Positions 1 through 6,165 of a DNA stretch of 9,510 nucleotides are shown piece after piece; within the stretch, counting starts at the first letter, position 1, and the number at the start of each line of letters is the position of its first letter. Origin of the DNA: Aquimarina sp. GTDB taxonomy: Bacteria > Bacteroidota > Bacteroidia > Flavobacteriales > Flavobacteriaceae. The position numbers were made by a program, and so were the translations under genes. The notes under the pieces are model-generated. The model did not search any database. It saw only the letters and a list, made by a program, of their open reading frames with translations, and was not told the DNA's origin. The stretch spans positions 1 to 9,510 of the forward strand of contig NZVW01000064.1 of assembly GCA_002697475.1 (NCBI GenBank), read 5' to 3'.

Positions 1-67
1 GGAGGGATTCAAACCCCCAACCCTCAGAGCCGAAATCTGATGCGCTATTCAGTTGCGCCACACGGCC
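1..67 (-). tRNA. tRNA-Arg, anticodon UCG (3' end cut by window edge)
   Basis: This tRNA decodes the arginine codon CGA and, by wobble, possibly CGG. Read on the minus strand, base 1 is at position 67. The acceptor strand is GGCCGTG, the D stem is GCGC/GCGC, and the anticodon stem is TCAGA/TCTGA around the 7-base loop TTTCGGC. The anticodon TCG is at 33-31. A 5-base variable loop (GGGTT) and a T stem GGGGG/CCCTC around the loop TTTGAAT follow. A20, an arginine identity base in E. coli, is present. The window ends at base 66, so six acceptor bases, the discriminator and any CCA are not visible. The D loop has A at 19 and the T loop has U at 56 instead of the usual G19 and C56. The 5' end lies 13 bases after the stop of the YqeY gene with no terminator between them, so co-transcription is plausible. 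Confidence 0.95.
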
Positions 68-80
68 TATTTAAAAAATA

Positions 81-530
81 TTACGATAATTTATTCTTTA
101 CGATAGTAGATATTGTTTTACCATCTGCTTTACCTGCCAATTCCTGACTTGCCATACCCATCACTTTACCCATATCTTTCATACCATCAGCACCTGTCTT
201 AGCAATAATATCTTCAACAACTTTTTCTACTTCTTCTTCACTAAGTTGTTCTGGTAAAAATTGTTCTATCACAGCCGCCTGATCCAATTCTGGCTGTGCC
301 AGATCATCTCTACCTTGTTCTGCAAATATGGCTGCACTATCCTTTCTTTGTTTTACAAGCTTTTGTAATAATTTTATTTCATCTTCTTCAGATAACTCTT
401 GCTTAGCTCCACTTTCTGTCTGAGCTAATAAAATTGCTGATTTAATTGCTCTCAATGAAGTAAGTGCATTAGTATCCTTAGCTTTCATAGCTTCCTTCAT
501 TGCTGTCATTACATTATCCTGTAAACTCAT
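81..530 (-). CDS. GatB/YqeY domain-containing protein
   Basis: This is a 149-residue, mostly helical cytosolic protein of the YqeY family, which resembles the C-terminal tRNA-contacting domain of the amidotransferase subunit GatB. The role of stand-alone YqeY proteins is not settled. Visible family features are LRAIKSAI (26-33), KLVKQRKDSA (57-66), FLPEQLSEEE (91-100) and a C-terminal GKVMG...LAGKADGKTIS block (121-141), which in this family forms the small tail domain. The length is the family's usual one, about 150 residues, so the gene looks intact. The ATG at 530 gives the standard N-terminus MSLQDNV. No clear Shine-Dalgarno sequence precedes it (AAAGAAAAACAGAATG), which is common in Bacteroidota. 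The gene sits after the ftsZ terminator and 13 bases before a tRNA-Arg gene. It may have its own promoter or be served by read-through. There is no sign of a catalytic amidase partner nearby. Confidence 0.93.
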   Translation of the reverse strand: MSLQDNVMTAMKEAMKAKDTNALTSLRAIKSAILLAQTESGAKQELSEEDEIKLLQKLVKQRKDSAAIFAEQGRDDLAQPELDQAAVIEQFLPEQLSEEEVEKVVEDIIAKTGADGMKDMGKVMGMASQELAGKADGKTISTIVKNKLS

Positions 531-559
531 TCTGTTTTTCTTTAACTAATTTTGGACTG

Positions 560-567
560 CGAAGATA
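560..567 (-). promoter_or_regulatory. Weak candidate -7 box for the yqeY-tRNA-Arg unit
   Basis: On the minus strand TATCTTCG at 567-560 differs by one base from the Bacteroidota -7 consensus TAnnTTTG. It lies about 30 bases before the yqeY start. I see no matching TTTG at the expected -33 distance, because that region is the arm of the ftsZ terminator hairpin. It is proposed only because the terminator upstream implies that yqeY needs a promoter or read-through. Confidence 0.2.
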
Positions 568-602
568 AAAATAAACCGATAAACTTAATAGCTTATCGGT
601 TT
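562..602 (-). terminator. Intrinsic terminator after ftsZ
   Basis: A perfect 10-base inverted repeat, AAACCGATAA (573-582) against TTATCGGTTT (593-602), encloses a 10-base loop. On the minus strand the second arm runs into a T-rich tract (TTTATTTTTATC, 575-564), the form of a Rho-independent terminator. It begins 41 bases after the ftsZ stop codon and therefore probably ends the dcw transcript. Read on the plus strand it is followed by the weaker run GGATTTT, but no plus-strand gene is present that would use it. Confidence 0.8.
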
Positions 603-642
603 TGGATTTTATGCAATTTTCAATTTATTTACACTACCTCCA

Positions 643-2616
643 CTAATCTACATTGTCGTGTAAAAATGAATTGTTTTTTCTTAACTGTAAATCATCATTG
701 CTATCTGTACCTACAGATGTTCTTGAAAGACCTGAATCGGTTGGTTTAGAATTTACATCTACTCCAGCTCTTTTATAGGCAGGCTCTTTTTCAATCTCGT
801 CAATGTTCGAGCTATTTCTGAATTTATAATTAAATTCTTTCATTTTTGCTCTTCTTTCTGCTGCTCTTGCCTTAAGTGTATCAGAAATAGGTCTGTCAAT
901 TGGATCTATATCTTCTTCTACTTGTTTTTCAGAAACAGAAGATTCAATAGTTTTTTTCTCAAAAATTACCTCTTCGTCTTTCTCTACCGCCTTAGTCGGT
1001 TTAGCCTCAGTAAGTCGTTTTTCTTCTTCCATATAGTCTTCAAGGCTATATCGCTTTACATCACTTCCGGCAGGCTCTAATGAAGGTACTACTTCGATAG
1101 GGTCTTTCACATCCAGATTAAGAATATCTTCAGAAAGGTCAAAAACTATTGGTTTTTCCTCTTCTACTTCAGGTTTAACCGGAGTGCTTTTCTGCTCAGC
1201 ACTTGTAAAGTCATTATGTTTCTGACTTGACGGCATATCAAAGCTTAAGGTAAACTGATCATCTTCTTTCTTCTCAGATCTATCCTGCTCCTCAATTTCT
1301 TTAGCATCATTGACTTCTATTTCCTTTAAAATATCCTGGGCATTTATAATGACAAAATCATTATCGTCCTGTAGCGGATTCACTACTTCATACTGCACAT
1401 CAAGATTTCTTAAAAACTGAGATGTAGGAATTAGCGGATTATCCTCATCTTCTTCTTTCAATTCATGTTTGATCACCTTTGGCTCTTCTTTAGCCACTTC
1501 CTTCATAGGGGTAAAAATTCCTGTGGCTGTACCCGTTGATTTAGGGCTTAATTCATGAGTCGCTGCTTTTTGCTCATCCTCTAACGTATGGATGATACGT
1601 TTAGCCTCTGTATTTACTATTTCATCTTGCTGCTCAGTGTTGAAACCTGTAGCAATGATAGTTACGGATATTGCATCCTCTAACGCTTCATCTTCTCCAA
1701 CACCCATGATAATATTAGCTCCGTGACCAGCCTCTTGCTGAATATGGTCATTGATCTCTCCTATTTCATCGATGGTGATTTCTTCTTTACCGGAAACGAT
1801 GAGTAACAATACATTTTTGGCGCCGGTAATTTTATTGTCATTAAGTAAAGGTGAGTCCAGAGCTTTAACAATAGCGTCATTAGCACGTTTAGCACCAGAG
1901 GCATTAGCAGAGCCCATGATAGCAGTACCACTATTACTTAAAACCGTTTTAGCATCTCTAAGGTCAATATTCTGAGTGTAGTGATGTGTTATAACTTCAG
2001 CTATCCCTCTGGATGCTGTAGCTAAAACTTCATCTGCCTTAGAGAATCCGGCTTTAAAACCTAAATTACCGTAAACTTCTCTTAATTTATTGTTATTAAT
2101 AACGATCAATGAGTCTACGTGAGATCTTAGTTTTTCCACGCCAATCTGCGCTTGCTCATTTCGCATTTTTCCTTCAAACTGAAAAGGAATGGTTACAATA
2201 CCTACAGTGAGAACATCAAGCTCCTTTGCCATTTTAGCAATGATTGGAGCTGCCCCCGTACCAGTACCACCACCCATCCCAGCAGTAATAAAAATCATTT
2301 TGGTATTGGTATCCAGCATTCTTCTTATTTCCTCGTAACTCTCAATAGCAGCTTTTTCTCCCACATCAGGGTTAGCACCTGCCCCTAAACCTTCTGTCAA
2401 AGAAACTCCCAGCTGAATCTTATTAGGAATGGGACTATTTTCTAAAGCTTGTGCATCTGTATTACAGATGACAAAGTCCACTCCTTTAATCCCCTGTTGA
2501 AACATGTGATTGATAGCATTGCTACCTCCCCCTCCAACACCAATTACCTTTATAACATTTGATTGATTTTTTGGTAAATCAAATGAAATATTGTCAAACT
2601 CCTCGTTGTTAATCAT
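643..2616 (-). CDS. ftsZ: Cell division protein FtsZ with a very long C-terminal tail
   Basis: FtsZ is the tubulin-like GTPase that forms the cytoplasmic division ring. The N-terminus carries a short extension ending FDLPKNQSN, then the nucleotide-binding GVGGGGSNA (26-34) and the tubulin signature GGGTGTG (115-121). The synergy (T7) loop reads NIDLRD (216-221). It keeps the Asn and both Asp residues that complete GTP hydrolysis, but has Leu and Arg where E. coli has Phe and Ala. The conserved core ends near residue 325. The remaining roughly 330 residues are a charged, low-complexity tail rich in Glu, Asp and Lys. A basic helix (about 581-600) follows, then IEKEPAYKR (608-616) and a C-terminal NNSFLHDNVD typical of Bacteroidota. 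At 657 residues it is far longer than the E. coli protein (383). The ATG at 2616 is chosen because the conserved extension begins there. It follows ftsA by 105 bases, the longest gap before a dcw gene in this window, and is followed by a terminator. Confidence 0.98.
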   Translation of the reverse strand: MINNEEFDNISFDLPKNQSNVIKVIGVGGGGSNAINHMFQQGIKGVDFVICNTDAQALENSPIPNKIQLGVSLTEGLGAGANPDVGEKAAIESYEEIRRMLDTNTKMIFITAGMGGGTGTGAAPIIAKMAKELDVLTVGIVTIPFQFEGKMRNEQAQIGVEKLRSHVDSLIVINNNKLREVYGNLGFKAGFSKADEVLATASRGIAEVITHHYTQNIDLRDAKTVLSNSGTAIMGSANASGAKRANDAIVKALDSPLLNDNKITGAKNVLLLIVSGKEEITIDEIGEINDHIQQEAGHGANIIMGVGEDEALEDAISVTIIATGFNTEQQDEIVNTEAKRIIHTLEDEQKAATHELSPKSTGTATGIFTPMKEVAKEEPKVIKHELKEEDEDNPLIPTSQFLRNLDVQYEVVNPLQDDNDFVIINAQDILKEIEVNDAKEIEEQDRSEKKEDDQFTLSFDMPSSQKHNDFTSAEQKSTPVKPEVEEEKPIVFDLSEDILNLDVKDPIEVVPSLEPAGSDVKRYSLEDYMEEEKRLTEAKPTKAVEKDEEVIFEKKTIESSVSEKQVEEDIDPIDRPISDTLKARAAERRAKMKEFNYKFRNSSNIDEIEKEPAYKRAGVDVNSKPTDSGLSRTSVGTDSNDDLQLRKNNSFLHDNVD

Positions 2617-2665
2617 AGTTGCTAATTTTCTGGTCTCTTACTTTCTTTCTATACTTTTTATACTC

Positions 2666-2683
2666 AACCCCTCTGCTGAGGTT
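2666..2683 (-). other. Small hairpin in the ftsA-ftsZ gap
   Basis: On the minus strand CCTC-AGCA-GAGG forms a 4-base stem with a tetraloop. It can be extended by AA/TT across a two-base bulge (AACCTCAGCAGAGGGGTT). It lies 50 bases before the ftsZ ATG, in a 105-base gap (2617-2721) that is otherwise A- and G-rich. No T-run follows, so it is not a terminator. I could not find a TTTG...TAnnTTTG promoter in the gap. An mRNA processing or translation-control element is possible but unproven. Confidence 0.3.
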
Positions 2684-2721
2684 ATTATCTGATCTTCTTT
2701 TCTATATTATTCTTTAGAGCA

Positions 2722-4077
2722 TTACTCTGCATTATCCAGAAACTCTTTAAATTTTTCTGTCCACTTTTCCAAGATATTCCTTCTTGGTTGAGAGGCAGCC
2801 TGAGAAATTTGTTCGTTCTGAACAATATCTTCTTCTGTATCCTCTAATTCATTTATCGTTTCTACCGGCTGTTTTGCTTCTACCTTAGCCGCAGATTTTT
2901 TCTGTTTTTTGATATGTGATAATCCATCCATCACTAAACCTACTGCCGTAGCATACATAGGACTTGTAGTTTCCGGATCACTATCTCCTGCCAGATGTTC
3001 ATTAGGATACCCAATTCTGGTATCCATACCTGTGATGTACTCTACCAATTGCTTAAGATGCTTTAACTGAGATCCTCCTCCTGTTAATACAATACCTGCT
3101 ATTAATTTCTTTTTTGGAGATTCGTGTCCGTAATTTTTTATTTCTAAAAATACTTGCTCAATAATCTCTACAACTCTGGCATGTATAATCTTTGACAGAT
3201 TCTTTAGCGTAATTTCTTTAGGCTCTCTTCCTCGAAGTCCGGGAATAGAAACTATCTCGTTGTCTCTATTTTCTCCCGGCCACGCAGAACCAAATTTGAT
3301 TTTTAATAACTCTGCCTGCTTTTCGATAATGGAACATCCTTCTTTTATGTCTTCAGTTATTACATTACCTCCAAAAGGTATTACAGCTGTATGACGTATA
3401 ATACCATCTTTAAAAATGGCTAAATCTGTAGTTCCACCACCAATATCAATTAAAGCAACCCCTGCTTCCTTTTCCTCCTGACTTAAAACCGCATTAGCTG
3501 AAGCAAGAGGCTCCAGAGTTACATCTGACAACTCTAAACCAGAGCTTTTTACACATCTTCCAATATTTCTTATAGAAGTAACCTGCCCCACTACTACGTG
3601 GAAGTTAGCTTCTAGTCTTCCTCCATACATACCAACCGGCTCTTTTATTTCGGCCTGACCGTCTACCTTATATTCTTGTGGTAGGACATGAAGGATCTCT
3701 TCTCCGGGTAGCATAACTAGTTTATGTACCTGATTACATAATTTTTCTATGTCGTCATCGTCAATGACTTCATCAGCATTCGTTCTTGTTATGTAATCAC
3801 TATGTTGCAGGCTTCTTATATGTTGACCGGCTATACCAACCGTTACATCCTGAATTTTTACACCAGAAACACTTTCTGCCTCCATTATAGCCTGCTGAAT
3901 AGATTGTATGGTTTGTGTAATATTATTAACAACACCTCTATGAACGCCTAAACTCTTAGACTTACCCACACCCATAACCTCTAACTTGCCATAGTCATTA
4001 TATTTGCCCACCATAGCAACAATCTTAGTTGTTCCTATATCCAGTCCTACCGCTATTTCGCTTTTTTCTCTTTCCAT
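2722..4077 (-). CDS. ftsA: Cell division protein FtsA
   Basis: FtsA is the actin-like ATPase that tethers FtsZ filaments to the inner membrane and recruits later division proteins. The phosphate-1 motif GLDIGTTKI (11-19) opens the protein. The FtsA-specific insert domain (roughly 80-165) comes next, then phosphate-2 LIDIGGGTTDLAI (209-221) and the adenosine motif GIVLTGGGSQLKHL (328-341). A charged linker (about 392-430) leads to a C-terminal amphipathic helix, RRNILEKWTEKFKEFLD (432-448), which is the membrane-targeting sequence. At 451 residues the length is normal. The ATG at 4077 is 7 bases after the ftsQ stop, with no Shine-Dalgarno sequence (TGCCAATATG), so translation probably depends on ribosomes finishing ftsQ. 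The order ftsQ-ftsA-ftsZ is the widely conserved one. Confidence 0.98.
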   Translation of the reverse strand: MEREKSEIAVGLDIGTTKIVAMVGKYNDYGKLEVMGVGKSKSLGVHRGVVNNITQTIQSIQQAIMEAESVSGVKIQDVTVGIAGQHIRSLQHSDYITRTNADEVIDDDDIEKLCNQVHKLVMLPGEEILHVLPQEYKVDGQAEIKEPVGMYGGRLEANFHVVVGQVTSIRNIGRCVKSSGLELSDVTLEPLASANAVLSQEEKEAGVALIDIGGGTTDLAIFKDGIIRHTAVIPFGGNVITEDIKEGCSIIEKQAELLKIKFGSAWPGENRDNEIVSIPGLRGREPKEITLKNLSKIIHARVVEIIEQVFLEIKNYGHESPKKKLIAGIVLTGGGSQLKHLKQLVEYITGMDTRIGYPNEHLAGDSDPETTSPMYATAVGLVMDGLSHIKKQKKSAAKVEAKQPVETINELEDTEEDIVQNEQISQAASQPRRNILEKWTEKFKEFLDNAE

Positions 4078-4084
4078 ATTGGCA

Positions 4085-4810
4085 TTATTTAAGTGTGCAA
4101 ACCACTTGATTTTTGTATTGAAGGTTTATAGAACTGTAACGCTCCATGGTCTTATCCTTTAAAGCCTTTTGATAGAAAGCTTTAAAGTTTCCAACTTTGG
4201 TCTTTAAGTTCTCAACCTTTCCTAAAATCACTTTGAAATCATATACTCTGATATCCAATTCGTATTCCCCTTTTGAATTTCTCATAACCCCTACTATATG
4301 TTTTTTCAAAAATTCATCTTCCTTTATAAGTTTTAGTAACGGAAAAATTTCTTTTACTTCTTTTTCTGATACATTATACACCATAGGTACATGTGCCGCA
4401 TAATTATCTGACAGAGGCATCACCGATCCACTAGCATCTACATAAAAAGGAGTCATCGCATTAACCCTGGCAATTGGGGTGCGTTGTTTTATTCTTGCTC
4501 TAAGTTCTCCGTTTACAGTAACATAGACATCGGATTCTTCAACCATGCTGTGAGCATCCAATGTTTTTTCCACCTTATTCAAAACTAAAATTTCTTTACC
4601 CACGTTCGTCACCTGTTCCGGATTTTGTATCAACAATTTATTAACCGTTTTTTCATTGAGATATGGATTCTGTTCCTGAATAAATTCTACATTAACATGA
4701 TGTATCTTTCTAAGCTTATTTCTTTGCCCTGAAAACGCAAAAAGAAACACAATTAAACCTGATAGTGCGAAAAACTTAATGTACGTTATCAATTTCTTTT
4801 TCGTCATCAT
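4085..4810 (-). CDS. ftsQ: Cell division protein FtsQ (DivIB family)
   Basis: FtsQ is a single-pass inner-membrane protein that bridges the cytoplasmic ring and the periplasmic division complex, classically through FtsB and FtsL. A short basic N-terminus (MMTKKK) precedes one membrane segment (about 8-27). A POTRA-like domain follows, beginning IHHVNVEF (36-43), and then the beta domain. The segment IKQRTPIARVN (107-117) followed by YVDASGSVMPL (123-133) is typical of FtsQ. The C-terminus INLQYKNQVVCTLK fits the Bacteroidota form. At 241 residues it is near the usual length. Sequence identity in this family is low, so position between murC and ftsA supports the call. The start overlaps the murC stop (ATGA). 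There are two adjacent ATG codons (4810 and 4807), and either could be used. A GAGG at 4821-4818 inside murC is well placed for the first. Confidence 0.93.
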   Translation of the reverse strand: MMTKKKLITYIKFFALSGLIVFLFAFSGQRNKLRKIHHVNVEFIQEQNPYLNEKTVNKLLIQNPEQVTNVGKEILVLNKVEKTLDAHSMVEESDVYVTVNGELRARIKQRTPIARVNAMTPFYVDASGSVMPLSDNYAAHVPMVYNVSEKEVKEIFPLLKLIKEDEFLKKHIVGVMRNSKGEYELDIRVYDFKVILGKVENLKTKVGNFKAFYQKALKDKTMERYSSINLQYKNQVVCTLK

Positions 4811-4821
4811 ACAATTGCCTC
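4807..4821 (-). promoter_or_regulatory. murC/ftsQ overlap with ribosome binding site and tandem stop/start codons
   Basis: The minus strand reads GAGGCAATTGTATGATGA. The GAGG (4821-4818) is a Shine-Dalgarno-like site 7 bases before the first ftsQ ATG. In the murC frame the end is TGA TGA, two stops in a row; in the ftsQ frame it is ATG ATG. The arrangement favours coupled reinitiation at ftsQ. Confidence 0.7.
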
Positions 4822-6150
4822 TTTTATACGATTAACTTCTGCTCCTATATCACCCGCACCTATAGTAACCAGGACTTCTGGTTTTTCCTTTTTTATTCTT
4901 TCAATAAGATTTTCTTTACTTATCAAGTCTTTATTAGTGTTACTCAATTTATCTAAAAGCCACTGTGAGTCAATTCCTGCTATAGGGATTTCCCTTGCCG
5001 GATAAATATCCAATAGTAATATTTGATCGAAATCATCTAAACTTTTAGCAAATTCATCCCCAAAATCTCTGGTTCTACTAAACAGATGAGGTTGAAATAC
5101 CGCCAAAATCTTTTTGCCAGGGTGCATTTCTCTTACTGCTTTGTATAACGATTCTATTTCTGTAGGATGATGTGCATAATCATCAATAAATATGAAATCA
5201 TCAGATTTAATTACATAACTAAATCTTCTTTCAACACCTGTAAAAGATGATAAAGCCTTTGCTAATAACTTGGTTGGGGAGCCATACAGTAAAGCCATAG
5301 CAAAGGCTGTTATAGCATTTAACAAGTTGTGTCTACCTGGCAGGTTTAAATGCAAATCTCTTATGAGTTCTTCCGGTGTTCTCAGGTCAAAAATATATGC
5401 TCCTTTTTCTATTCTTATATTAACGGCACAATAATCTGAATCATCCTCAATTCCAAAGGTTTTACCTGACAATGGCAACCCATTTTTCACTAAAAGATGA
5501 TCTGCCGCCTTATGTGCAAACTCCTCAAAAGATTTAGTCAGCTCATCTGCTTGACCATAAATATCAAGGTGATCAGCATCCATTGAAGTGACTGCTACAA
5601 TATCAGGTGATAATCTTAGAAAAGACCTATCAAATTCATCTGCTTCAACCACAGCTACCTTATTTCCCTGGAGAATTAAATTAGATTTGTAATTTTCACT
5701 TATACCACCTAAAAAAGCAGTTACAGGCTCTCCACTCTCTTTTAACAAATGTGCTAAAATAGTTGTGGTTGTTGTTTTACCATGAGTTCCTGCTACTGCG
5801 AGAGTATATATAGATGCAGTAATGTCACCTAAAATTTCAGCTCTTTTTCTTACATCAAAGCCATTGTCTATAAAATAGTTGAGTTCCTTATGATCTTTAG
5901 GTACAGCTGGAGTATAAACGACGATTGTATCCTCTACATCCAAATAAGGTTTGTTGATCGAGGCAATATCATCTATATAATGAATAGTAATACCTTCAGA
6001 AATAAGAGCCTTCGTTAATTCCGTCTCTGTTTTATCATATCCAGAAACATTTTTTCCTAAAAACTTGAAATAACGAGCCAGGGCACTCATCCCGATGCCA
6101 CCTATTCCTACAAAGTAATAGTTCTGTATGTCTTTCAAATTTCTTTTCAT
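4807..6150 (-). CDS. murC: UDP-N-acetylmuramate--L-alanine ligase MurC
   Basis: MurC is the cytoplasmic ATP-dependent ligase that adds L-alanine to UDP-MurNAc, the first amino acid of the peptidoglycan stem peptide. Three Mur-ligase domains are visible. The first is a Rossmann-like UDP-binding domain starting YYFVGIGGIGMSALA (11-25). The second is the ATP-binding central domain with the P-loop AGTHGKTTTTT (120-130), the catalytic EADEFDRSFL (169-178) and MDADHLDIYG (190-199). The third is the C-terminal domain with GVERRF (305-310), DDYAHHPTEI (323-332) and FQPHLFSRT (352-360). The DDYAHHPTE motif separates MurC and Mpl from MurD, E and F; the presence in the dcw cluster and the GTHGKTTT form favour MurC over Mpl. 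At 447 residues it is complete. The ATG at 6150 is 15 bases after murG and is preceded by GCAGGGATTA, a weak ribosome binding site. Confidence 0.98.
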   Translation of the reverse strand: MKRNLKDIQNYYFVGIGGIGMSALARYFKFLGKNVSGYDKTETELTKALISEGITIHYIDDIASINKPYLDVEDTIVVYTPAVPKDHKELNYFIDNGFDVRKRAEILGDITASIYTLAVAGTHGKTTTTTILAHLLKESGEPVTAFLGGISENYKSNLILQGNKVAVVEADEFDRSFLRLSPDIVAVTSMDADHLDIYGQADELTKSFEEFAHKAADHLLVKNGLPLSGKTFGIEDDSDYCAVNIRIEKGAYIFDLRTPEELIRDLHLNLPGRHNLLNAITAFAMALLYGSPTKLLAKALSSFTGVERRFSYVIKSDDFIFIDDYAHHPTEIESLYKAVREMHPGKKILAVFQPHLFSRTRDFGDEFAKSLDDFDQILLLDIYPAREIPIAGIDSQWLLDKLSNTNKDLISKENLIERIKKEKPEVLVTIGAGDIGAEVNRIKEAIV

Positions 6151-6165
6151 TAATCCCTGCGTACC

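Noticed and set aside
68..80. TATTTTTTAAATA between yqeY and the tRNA as a terminator
   Set aside because: It is an A/T-only imperfect palindrome without a G+C stem, more likely just the 5' leader of the tRNA.
552..749. Plus-strand open reading frame of 65 codons
   Set aside because: It runs antisense across the ftsZ terminator and the ftsZ 3' end, has no ribosome binding site and has no recognisable protein features.
1751..2388. Two plus-strand open frames (1751-1975 and 2152-2388) inside ftsZ
   Set aside because: They lie antisense to the highly conserved FtsZ core and are explained by the codon use of that gene.
2666..2683. Hairpin after ftsA as a transcription terminator
   Set aside because: The stem is only four uninterrupted pairs and is followed by an A- and G-rich sequence, not a T-run, in the direction of transcription.
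4197..4403. Plus-strand open frame of 68 codons inside ftsQ
   Set aside because: Phe/Ser-rich translation typical of an A+T-rich antisense frame, with no start signals.
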